A program made the position numbers and the translations under genes. A stretch of 64,000 nucleotides of DNA, from NCBI GenBank assembly GCA_037179515.1, contig JAXCGZ010021072.1, positions 21,618 to 85,617 on the forward strand, read 5' to 3'. The notes beneath the pieces were generated by a model. It did not search any database. It saw only the letters and a list, made by a program, of their open reading frames with translations, and was not told where the DNA came from. This DNA is from Halocaridina rubra. Its lineage: Eukaryota; Arthropoda; Malacostraca; Decapoda; Atyidae. This document shows positions 31,601-64,000 of the stretch, piece after piece. Position 1 is the stretch's first letter. Each line of letters begins with the position of its first letter.

Positions 31601-32638
31601 GTTAGAAGTTAAATCATAACTATGTAGTATTTCACTGCTTAGTGAAGGAAGTAAATTTTTCTGTAGTATCACCATCTCACCTAAGCCTACATTATTTGTA
31701 CTTCTCCTGTTGACAAACCCTTATATATTAATGTGTATGGGAAAAAAATTTATAAGTAACTTGATATCTAATCAAGATATGCATCATGAAATGGAATTAG
31801 GTACCAGTCACCCATGTAACACTCTTTTGCAATAGTTTTGCACATTTTCCATATTTATACTGTTCGGAACCTCATTTCCTGTACAGGTAAGTCTATTTTG
31901 GTATTTCATAATTTGTGCTGTTCTATGAAATGGTTGCTCTCCGTATGTGCATCAAAATTATATTATTTTTAATGCAATATTCTCATGCAAAGTTCGTCAT
32001 GTATATCATATTTATGAGTGAGCAGTTTTACTCCTTGTGCTGCCCTTATATACATTTGTCCTCTCTTTTTTTCTGTACTGCTTTCATCTTATTTGAATTT
32101 ATGCTTCACAGAGTCTGTACAACATTAAATACTGTATACTTATTCTCGCTCACCCCTTAAGTTGTCAGAATTGCATAGGATATAAAATTATCCAGTCTTC
32201 ACCATCATAAAATTAACCCACCTGAATGTAAAAGGGTAGATCACTGACACATTGACATTGTAGTATTATGCAATAATTGCATCTGTAATTTTAGTCATTC
32301 ATACATAGTTTTTAAATAATTAGTCCTTGTGTCTCTTCCCCTCCCTTTTTCTCTGGCACTCTTGGTCATATGGTACTCAGAATTATTTTTTATACTGGTC
32401 CATAAAAAGTAACCATTCCTTTTCTTTGCTTGACATCCTTCATCATTTGGTTTATTTTGCAGGTGGTTTGTTTTAATCTCTCCTCAAAATTCTTTATGTT
32501 ACAGTATGATCTTTGAGATACTATATTTACATTCCTTTGAATATATCACACACTATTCCAAATGCATAGTGTATTTTCTTTATCCTTTACAGCTTTGTTC
32601 TGTTACTTTACAACCTCCTGAATAACTAAGTTGCAAAG

Positions 32639-32669
<31 letters not shown>

Positions 32670-35600
32670 TTTTTCCCGAGATCAAACTCTGAGCAGAATT
32701 TACGCTCTTCAAGGCCTTCCATATTATGTGTCTTCACTTATACTCACTTCAACACTGCATCCCCATTATTACTTGCAGCTGTGCTCAACTTCTCGTTTTG
32801 TTCTTTTGAGTACAACCATAATATATATGCTTATATCCTAAGTATATTAATATTATATATTTTTGGTGTCATATATAATTTCATTTTATACCTGTGTTCA
32901 TATAAGTTATTTATCTATATAATTATTACCATATATTCTTGTATGTATTAGGTATCCAGACTGTGAATCTTAGTCCTGAAGTGCAAAATATGTGTCATGA
33001 GATTGGCAAAGTTTTAGCCAAGTACCGAAGTGGTCCATTACCGAAGATGTTTAAAGTTGTTCCAAAGATGAGGAGTTGGGAGGAACTTGTATATTTAACA
33101 AGTAAGTATCCCATCATTTTTAACTCCCTCTTCTTCAATTTGGTTTTTGATAGATTGTATATGACTGCTATGGAAGCTTAAGATTTTCGTGAGTACTTCA
33201 TGTCCTCACATGTTCAAACTGTTTAGTAATTAACTGCTAGTAATCCCACTGAGTTTTGGAGAAGTACTAGAATACAAACCATTGATGAAAAAAATATGAT
33301 TGATAAGTAAATGATACTAAACATTTATGGAAATATTCTATTTCTGTAAATATATGTCAGCTTGCTGAATGAAAAGCTCTCATACAACTTGGTAACATCC
33401 TGTATGAAAGGGTTGCAATGTGTATCCATCCCTGTGTTAGAAGTTTTTCAGTTAATTTTTGGAGTGTGCAAGTTTTCTTCTTTGAAGAAAGGAATGTGAG
33501 ATAGTGGCCTCATGTCTTATTTTTAATAGTGAATTGAATGCTCTAATTCAGTATTCTATTATGAGCAATCTGCACTAAGCTTTTATCAGCAAATCTGATA
33601 AGAATACATATATATGCTCTTGAGATTACATAATTATATTTACATAAAACACCATTTCTAGGCTTTTTTCAATGTACTGATGCATGATCCAATAGTAGAT
33701 GGAAGTATCATGGAGCTTGTGAAACTATCCCTTACGATTGCCTTTTGCAGTGTCTTCTTATTTGGAGAAATATTGGAGCACTTGTGAGATATCAAAGATT
33801 ATAGCCAATATTTCAGAGGATGATGGACCCCCAGATACAGATATCTTTAGTATAAATGCTGAGTTTACTCCTAGCTGTAGCATGGCAATGGTTTTGGACA
33901 TTTCGAAGCCTCTCACTCCTTATGCAAGTGCGCTAGCTGATGTGGCTGTAGGTACTCCTGTCTACCACTATTGCAAACCTTTTAGTATTCAGGGATTTTT
34001 AGATCGTTTCTTCCAACATGTGAAACACTGCCTTAACCTCGTGTGACAGATTGAGAGGGGTGGGCAGTGAACTTTGTTTTGGAGGAGAGGGATCTAGTGC
34101 TCTGAAGTATGTTTGACATTAGAGGAGAATGGAGGTGTAAGTAAGTCGAGTATAAGGAGCTAATCACGTATATTTCTCTCTATTCTCTTTTATTAGATCC
34201 TGACAAGTGGTCAGCAGCAGCCATGTACCAAGCAGTGAGAATATTCGTTAGTAACTTGAATGAAGCCATGGCTCAACGATTCTTCAATCTGGTACTTTTG
34301 CCAAGAATTCGAGACGATATTTCATGCTATAAGCGACTGAATTTTCATTTATATCAAGCTCTTTTCAAAGCCATGTTCAAACCTGCCGCTTTTTTTAAAG
34401 GAGTTTTGCTTCCTTTGTGTATGGTGAGTTCTTGAAAAATAGTTTTATTCTGTATTATTATCATTATATAATTTTATTAAAGTTTTCTAGTCTCTGTGGC
34501 TGTTCTTTATAATAATATTATTTGCGTCTCTTACAGTCTGGCAATTGTACATTACGTGAAGCCATAATTGTTGGTTCAGTCATTGCAAACAACAGTATCC
34601 CGATCCTTCATTCTGCTGCGGCCATATTGAAAATAGCCGAGATGGATTACACGGGTCCCAATTCTATATTTCTTCGTATATTTTATGACAAGAAGTATGC
34701 ATTACCGTTCCGAGTGGTTGATGGATGTGTATATCATTTTTTAAAGTAAGTGAATTACCAAACATTAAAGTTAAAGTTTTTATTTCTCTAGATCCACATT
34801 GTAGTGTTGCTATTTGATTTTATCGTTTATGCCTTCTTTTGAGCTTGGTATTCAACTGGTTTATAAATTTGGCTAGTCTGCATTTTGCAGATGACCTCTT
34901 TACCCTTAATGGGCTCACTGATTATATTTTTTGTGTACTGTATCAAATAACAATAATTTGATGATTAGTAAATATACAGGGAATAGTCATTCATTTAACC
35001 ATGCTACCCTGATTGTCAAAAATGCCACGTTTAAGGTGTTCCACTCGCAGACATCCTTACATAATACTATTTGACAATATGGGATGAGAAAAGATAGACC
35101 ACTGTAAAACCATAATCATATGGAATATTATGTGAAGTAATAGAAATTCTCTTATATAACTTGCATTATTTAAGCTGAACACTTGATATACTGAATAAAA
35201 ATTGTGAGTGCTTTTACTTCAATCATTATTAAACTTGTAAGGAAGTTGAAATAAACTAAAATGTAATCACCAAACAAATTACTAAAGCAGTAATGTAGCA
35301 TTTTGTAAATCATTTCACTCAAAAGCATATGTTTTAGTTGTAAAGAGTTAATGAATTCCCATTGCATGAAGAGTTGATTAACTTTTTTTTTATTATTATG
35401 TCTTATTTGATGCAAATTTATTGTCACTAGATTCGAAAGAGATCGCCGTGAGCTACCTGTACTTTGGCACCAATCATTATTAACCTTTGTTCAGCGATAT
35501 AAAGAGGATCTCAGTCCTGACCAGAAGCAAGCTCTCATGGATGTTGTTCGAGTCCACACACATCATGCTGTCACACCAGAGGTTAGTGTATGTGCTATTT

Positions 35601-36597
35601 GCAAGTGAACTTGAAGTCTTATGGTTGTAGTTTTGGTTCAAGTGAAATATGCTGTAAATTTTTGAACCTTATCTTCTTGATATTATGATTGGATACTCTC
35701 GAGTGAAACATACAGTACTTTTTTGAACATTATCCTCATGATATTGTTATAACTGGTTACTCTCTCTCTCACCTTATTAGCTCTGCTGTTTTGTCTTATT
35801 TGAACCTTTTTATGCTATACTTGATGCCTGACTTACACAATTCTCTACATCCTATTTTATTACTGAAACGTAGCTGTCTAGGCAAGTCTTACTTTTAGCA
35901 TAAAATTTAAAGAAACATATATGTAAGATTGTTTCCTTATAATTCTTTTACATGTAGTAGGTTAGCCCATGGCACCAGCCACCCATTGTGATTCAAAAGC
36001 TGAAGGGTCTTTTGGACTTAATTAGGACTGTTTGATATTAAGTCTTCCTTCAGTTACGGTTCTTTTGCTATGCCTACATCAACACCGAATATTCTTGGAT
36101 ATTTGTTACACATCTCTTATTATCCCTTCACATCTGATAAGTTGCAACAGCCCCATCTGTTGTTTTTACCTTATGTTTTCTTCATGCTCATGACTTGATG
36201 GGGGCAGATTTCTTCATTTTGTTTGGGCCCATCCTGATGTCGCAATAAAAAATTTAAAAAAATCATGAAGTACAATTCTATTTGCATAGCCTAGTTCTTG
36301 TCTCTGTACAAACGAGTTAATTGACTTGAATACTTGTAAATAGGCGACATAAGCTCAGAGTTTGCATAGGAGAGTTTTATTCATGATGCATAACTTTCTG
36401 CTTAAATGGCAGAAAATATTGGGGTAATTCTGTAATGCATTACTAGTAGTATACAGTGGTATATATTTAAAACACAGAATGGTTAGTATTAATGGTGATG
36501 TCATTATAGCAGCAATATGATCACTGCCATTGTATTGATATGGCACAAAATTAGCTAATAGTGCTTAAAAATATAGATCTAAAAATGATTTCTTGAA

Positions 36598-36635
<38 letters not shown>

Positions 36636-38151
36636 TATAAACATAGCATATAGCTTTTTAACCTTTTTAACATCATTAGAGTATTGCTTCGGTTTTTCTA
36701 TAACATTGTTTCTAATTTAAATTTAATTAAAATTTACCTATGCAGTACTTTAGTGGAAGATACATGATACGTGTGTGTGTTTTGTTACTTCAGTGCTTAA
36801 TTGTGGATTTTATTTCAAGAGAAATTGTTTATAAGCATTTTTAATGAACTCCAACATCAACCTAGGTTAGTGAGACATGGTTTGTGGGATAATGAATGGA
36901 TATAAAAATGCTTTAGCATTAGTGTTACTAAAGTTTCAAGTCCTTCTAGACTCTGTGTACAGTATTCTTTTTCCACACCTCAGTTTTCAACGGTGTTATT
37001 GTGAGATAATTTTTCAGGGTTATTTTCAAAAGTATGTTATCCATCGTACACCAGAATTGATATTTCCTGCTTTGGTAGTGGTTTTTCTTTAGAGTCTCTT
37101 CTGCAGTTAAGTGTAAAAGAAAAATTAGAACATTTTTTTAGGGTAAAAGACTTACATTGAAATTTAGTTTAAATTAAAGGTTCTTAAGTTACTCCAGAGC
37201 TGCTGTTAGCTCTCCAATTTGGCACTTTAATCATAAAAAAAAAGTTCTACTGGAGTCTTGATAATCTGCAACATATTTATTTTGTAGAGAAAGTCAAGTA
37301 TCTGTAGTCACTGTGGCTCAAGCGGTAGCGTCCGCGACTCTAAGGCGTCGGGTTGAGGATTCGCGCCCCGTCTCGGTCTTAGGTTAGCAAGGGCATGCAC
37401 TCAGGGTAACGATAACATCTGCCAAAAACAAGTCCTTCGCAAGAAGGCAACCGTCCTAGCCCTTGGTAGAAAAGGGAGTCTGTGACGTAAAACACGCTAG
37501 AGAAAGTCAAGTACCTCCCAAAGTCATTGTGCAACTATGTACAGTTGTACTTGTATTTGCATTTTAAATCAATACCACTGCTTTAAAACAAGTCTGAACA
37601 TCTTCACCATATGGCAGGAATAAAAGGGGGGGGTGGCTTGGAAGATGGGTATTTTAAAAAGAATTTGTGTAGGGCGGTAACTACCTAATGAAGAGTTTCC
37701 TGATGCGATTAGGTGGAGAAAGAACTCATATTTGGTTTAAGTAGTATACCAGTACGATGAGTTGAAACCTCTGTATTATAGTAATTATGAAGAAAATAAT
37801 GAAAAGACAGCATAAAATCCACCCGCCGATATCAAGTGTACCGTGATGCTAGTTAAATGGTCAGATGGATAAACATACTTAAAATTTACTGGTTCAGTTT
37901 ACTATTGTGGAAATTGATCCCTTTGTTTTATCCCATATTGCTTAACGTGATAAGAGGTAATTTATATACTCTGGTTGTTAATTCTGTTGTTTTACCTCAG
38001 TATGAATTTAAGCTTTATGAATAACTAAGATTAGTAGTGGCATTTTACATACACAGCACTTCTCAGTATTATATTAATTTTTTTTCAGATAAGAAGGGAA
38101 CTCATGAACTCCAGATGTCGAGGACAAGATGAGGAAATGGTTGTTGACTGA
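28526..38151 (+). CDS. BYSL: Bystin, complete nine-exon gene
   Basis: Bystin (yeast Enp1) is a nucleolar and cytoplasmic factor of pre-40S ribosome assembly. Coding exons are 28526-28672, 29184-29323, 29511-29655, 31355-31493, 32952-33101, 34197-34423, 34537-34745, 35431-35581 and 38089-38151. All introns are GT-AG, and the phases join to 1371 nt (456 residues plus stop); human bystin is 437. The N-terminus is lysine-rich ([10 protein letters not shown]), with an acidic stretch at about 106-122 ([15 protein letters not shown]). The bystin domain runs from about residue 190 to the end, with family blocks [66 protein letters not shown] and [10 protein letters not shown]. No stop or frameshift is seen. 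A CAG acceptor at 28499-28501 implies a 5' UTR exon upstream; no promoter is recognisable. AATAAA at 38523 is a plausible poly(A) signal. Confidence 0.95.
29184..29323 (+). CDS. BYSL: Bystin coding exon 2
   Basis: Acceptor TTTTTTCAG and donor GTATGA. It reads [20 protein letters not shown] and ends with two bases of an arginine codon. Confidence 0.92.
29511..29655 (+). CDS. BYSL: Bystin coding exon 3 (acidic region)
   Basis: Acceptor ATTTTAG and donor GTAAGC. It encodes [17 protein letters not shown] and the aspartate/glutamate stretch, ending FEDEL in phase 0. Confidence 0.92.
31355..31493 (+). CDS. BYSL: Bystin coding exon 4
   Basis: Acceptor TGTTTTAG and donor GTAAGT. It encodes [20 protein letters not shown] and [12 protein letters not shown]. 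Confidence 0.92.
32952..33101 (+). CDS. BYSL: Bystin coding exon 5 (start of bystin domain)
   Basis: Acceptor GTATTAG and donor GTAAGT. It encodes [20 protein letters not shown] and [10 protein letters not shown], which splices directly to [12 protein letters not shown] of exon 6. Confidence 0.93.
33738..34046 (+). other. Unrecognised open frame inside bystin intron 5
   Basis: A 102-codon frame with a clean TTTTGCAG just inside its start and soluble protein-like composition ([20 protein letters not shown]). It is not part of bystin, because exons 5 and 6 join without it and match the family across the junction. I recognise no family. It may be a transposon remnant, an alternative exon or chance. 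Confidence 0.25.
34197..34423 (+). CDS. BYSL: Bystin coding exon 6 (core domain)
   Basis: Acceptor TATTAG and donor GTGAGT. It contains the most conserved part of the family, [20 protein letters not shown] and [16 protein letters not shown]. Confidence 0.95.
34537..34745 (+). CDS. BYSL: Bystin coding exon 7
   Basis: Acceptor CTTACAG and donor GTAAGT. It encodes [20 protein letters not shown] and [19 protein letters not shown]. Confidence 0.95.
35431..35581 (+). CDS. BYSL: Bystin coding exon 8
   Basis: Acceptor GTCACTAG and donor GTTAGT. It encodes [20 protein letters not shown] and ends in phase 0 at TPE. Confidence 0.94.
35582..38088 (+). other. Bystin intron 8 (2.5 kb)
   Basis: It holds a T-run at 36600-36633 and a young SINE at 37301-37497. 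Otherwise it is AT-rich with no recognised content. Confidence 0.8.
37301..37497 (+). mobile_element. tRNA-derived SINE with perfect 16-bp target duplication
   Basis: TAGAGAAAGTCAAGTA lies on both sides (37285-37300 and 37498-37513). The head is tRNA-like, with box A-like TGGCTCAAGCGG at 37314-37325 and box B-like GGATTCGCGCC at 37357-37367, followed by a roughly 120-bp family-specific body shared with copies at 5049, 7355 and 11813. The body ends TGTGACGTAAAAC with no poly(A). The intact duplication marks it as the youngest copy in the window. Confidence 0.93.
38089..38151 (+). CDS. BYSL: Bystin coding exon 9 and stop
   Basis: Acceptor TTTTTTTCAG. It encodes [20 protein letters not shown] then TGA, matching the family's EIRRELQ...C-terminal end. 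Confidence 0.92.
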   Translation: MRRELMNSRCRGQDEEMVVD

Positions 38152-41100
38152 GTGTGAAACTTTGGCTTAGAGAATTTCCATTGTTACTATGGTATTATTA
38201 TTATTTTTTGTGCACGCAATAGTTATATCCTTAACATTTATATACATCTTCCATATGTTAAAATTAATGAGGTTTAATAAGATTTACAAAAAGAAAATAT
38301 ACAGGAATATGGAGGTTGTGTGTCATGTCAGTATATTGGTATATTGTATGGAGGAAGGCATGATTATCTTATGCCATAAGATTCTTGTGGTTAAAGGAAA
38401 CCAAGTTCTATGCCAAGTTGAAAAAGTCATATATTAAATAACAAATTCTGACATTTTCTATAGCTTGTTATAGGCACACTGAAAAAATATTACATTGCTC
38501 TGCAAATATACAAATGTAATGAAATAAAAGGAAAAATTATGATACATCTCTTGCTTTGATATAACATACCATATTATACAAGAGTAAAAACAAGTAAAAC
38601 AGGGGGAGGAGAAATTCTCAGCAAGGTTACGATGCATTTTACTGATTATTTTACATTCTAATTATGCTGTAATAGTGTTTTACAGGAATCATTGGCAAAT
38701 TTCAGATATTCACTAATAATAACAATATGCATCATATTATGAAAACAAAAATCACAATGGTTTTAATCAAGGATCTTAAATCCAAAAACTGCCATATGTC
38801 ATGGTGTGAATCAGAAAAGACTGTTATTATTCAAATCATTAATGAAAAATTAATAAAAAATATAATCTAAAGTAAATATATTAGAATCCATAATCTAATC
38901 TTGTGCAAGATTTGCAATCACAGTACAAAAAACCCAGCCTAATATATAAAACTTTGAGTTGAACATAAACTCAAAATACCGAAAATATGAATACATCTTA
39001 CCCCATAATCTTACGGACAGGTAATTATGGAGAAAATTAGTCCTTGACATTTGCAGTGCTAAAAATCCTGTTTTCCTTTCTTATTAAAGAAAAAACGAAA
39101 TATAAAGTATATTGTACTCCTTTAAATCTTTGCTAGTATAATGAACAATGAGGTATTGTATCAATCAGTAAGAACAATATTCTGAAATAACGGCAAAGAA
39201 ATATAGATATGTGACAAATTGCAGTGTAAACTGCTACTGAAAATTGTGGATATGGTCATTATTAATCTAATACACCTTAGCAGATGTGATCTTATGATAT
39301 ATCCAGTGAGAAAACTGGACAAATAATACAATCTATCTATATGTGACGGGAAAAACTGAACATATTTTTTATGGTATAATTTAAGAGCATATTAGTGATT
39401 TGATAAAAAAAAAAGTATTGGTAATTTATATGAAGATATGGTAAACAATAACATTATATACTGTATATGCAATTTCTACATCATACTCAGACTGCTGAAA
39501 AAAAGCTTAAAATATTGCTTTCAAATGAAATATTCGACAAAATTATTAGAAAAAATAAAAGTAATAACAACCAAATACATCTGAAAGCAAAAGATAAGTC
39601 ATATATGTCTTCAATAATTTTTTCTAATGAAAAAAGCTGTAGAAAAAAAAAGGGATTTACAGTTAGGATCCCCAAAGTCAATTAAAAATGAATGGTGCAT
39701 AAGAAGCATTATGTAAGTTGCCTACAGTACATTACATCCATTTCTACGAATCTACGTCACAACCCCAATTCTAAGTTAATGGAAAAATATCAGTTACACA
39801 ATTGATACTCTTTGTCATTTGTTGCGAGTTTGTGGAAAACGGTCATTCCTAGGAGAAGGTCTTAATACGTACATACCAGTCACCTATCTCTTAGACCATC
39901 TTATTAATCTAAACAATGTCACCATATCTTAAATAAAGGCTAGTGTTTCTGGAGGAACAGAATACGGGTGATCTGTTATATTATTATACTTAAAACATTA
40001 AAAATTTTCCATTTACAATATTTCCTACACTTGCTGAAACACACATGCCACATGATGCATGACTTCCAATAACATAACACATTTGTCCTAAAAAGACCAA
40101 GTAAATAATAGTAAATAGCAAGCTTTGTAGAGTACAGTCATCGCAACAAAAAGAATTCAGAACCAGTCTTCCATGCACTCACAGGCAGAGACATAATCCA
40201 TACATGAAGACCAGATATTTATATAATACAATATTCTGAAATATCCAAGAGACAGATGGTCAGTCTTAGTAAATATAAAAAGATATGATATCATATATAT
40301 AAACATGCTAACAACATGAAAGAGAATCTACTTGTGAACATGTCACACCAAACCAATATATGCTAACTGCCGAAATTTCAGTACGTCTGTATTCCTACTC
40401 AATATTACAGTTCCTATAAAACTCAGTTAATGAGGCTGCATTGCAAGGTGTTTTTTTCTTTCTTTCTGTAAACAGTATAGTTCTTCATTAGAACCTTTGT
40501 GTGTAGACTTACAACCAAAGATTAAAGCATAAAAACAACTGGAATTTAGAGTATGTTAATTATTGAACACCGTTTTTTCTTTGCATTGAAAGGCTTAAGT
40601 CTAAAGGCCAAAGATAAATATAAAAGTAGCTATGTTTCAGACCATACCATCACGAAGATAAGGGTTTACTAAAATGAATGTCTCAAAATATAAAGTTTCT
40701 CCAACTTCATTGTATATGTCAATTACTTGTTACAATATGTACTTTCTGTTCTGTCCTGCAAACAATGTTTAAAATATTTCTGAGGTCTACATACACAAAT
40801 GGGTACACACTAAAGTAACAGCTTACATTGTATCTGAAAAAAATATTCAGGATATAAATATGGACACCCATGCAAATGCCAAGTTAATTTGAATGGTCTA
40901 TAGACTGGCAACCAACTCACGCCTAAACACCGTAAATATTAATGTATTCAATACTAAGACCAGTTACAATTTTAATTTTATCAAAGCTACACCAGAAAAC
41001 ACTGTTATTTATATTCAACTTTCCATTACTGTGAAAATATTACCCTGACCAATTCTTTTGCTTATATGAGCCTCATAACCCCTTCATTTCATCACTTGGA

Positions 41101-41228
41101 CACCTATCATATTCCACTGCCTATATCTTCGGACAGATATTCTTCATCGTCACCGTTAAGTTACGTTTCTCTTCTCAGAAAATTCTTTTATATACTAAGT
41201 AATGAATTTTTTCTGTTAAGTTGTATAT
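38152..41228. other. Region between the convergent bystin and Ste24 genes
   Basis: AT-rich, 3 kb between the two stop codons. It presumably holds the 3' UTRs of both genes; AATAAA at 38523 could serve bystin. No gene or transposon is recognised. Confidence 0.6.

Positions 41229-64000
<22,772 letters not shown>

Noticed and set aside
33751..34046. The intron 5 frame as a bystin exon
   Set aside because: Exon 5 ends [10 protein letters not shown] and exon 6 begins [12 protein letters not shown] in matching phase. The family has no insertion here.
39467..39685. Open frames between bystin and Ste24
   Set aside because: Short, AT-driven lysine/asparagine-rich frames on both strands with no motif; consistent with chance.

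Overview
This is a 64 kb piece of a large, repeat-choked animal nuclear genome. Most likely it is a crustacean, probably a decapod such as a shrimp, crab or crayfish. The evidence is kilobases of (TA)n, (CT/GA)n and (GT)n microsatellite, several LINE families, Tigger/pogo DNA transposons, a tRNA-derived SINE, short interstitial AACCT (arthropod telomere-type) motifs, and intron-rich conserved genes. The species assignment is inference. I saw no prokaryotic, organellar or viral gene.

Three host genes are supported. (1) Positions 12-1385, minus strand: a divergent class A (rhodopsin-like) GPCR carried on one long exon, with a strong splice acceptor just upstream of the ATG and an unusually long, glycosylation-rich first extracellular loop. 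(2) Positions 28526-38151, plus strand: a complete nine-exon bystin gene (BYSL; ribosome small-subunit biogenesis), whose exon phases join into a 456-residue protein. (3) Positions 41229-61117, minus strand: the last six exons (376 residues) of the CAAX prenyl protease ZMPSTE24/Ste24, with HELGH and the downstream glutamate intact. Its first roughly 100 residues must lie beyond the right edge. Bystin and Ste24 are convergent, with about 3 kb between their stop codons.

Layout. 1.5-24 kb is a retrotransposon graveyard: at least nine pieces of one CR1-like LINE family in both orientations (3' end around CACAATTAGGTAATCAC), a jockey-like LINE piece, an RTE-like LINE with a 360-codon open frame and a (GATA)n tail, SINE copies, and long CT/TA/GT arrays. 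24-28.5 kb is AT-rich intergenic DNA with two foldback structures. 28.5-38.2 kb is bystin, with a SINE in its last intron flanked by a perfect 16-bp target duplication. 41-61 kb is Ste24, whose introns are inflated by TA-targeting DNA transposons, many sitting at the edge of a (TA)n array, and by a decayed LINE. 62-64 kb holds an open LINE reverse transcriptase frame running off the edge and a second copy of its 3' end between GA arrays.

The window does not hold a new multi-gene system that I would defend. The best observations are mechanistic. There are two datable nested insertions where removing the inner element and one TA restores the outer element. A TA-targeting transposon family carries 180-bp tandem units in varying copy number. 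A roughly 310-bp palindrome lies upstream of bystin. The GPCR has an odd extracellular loop.
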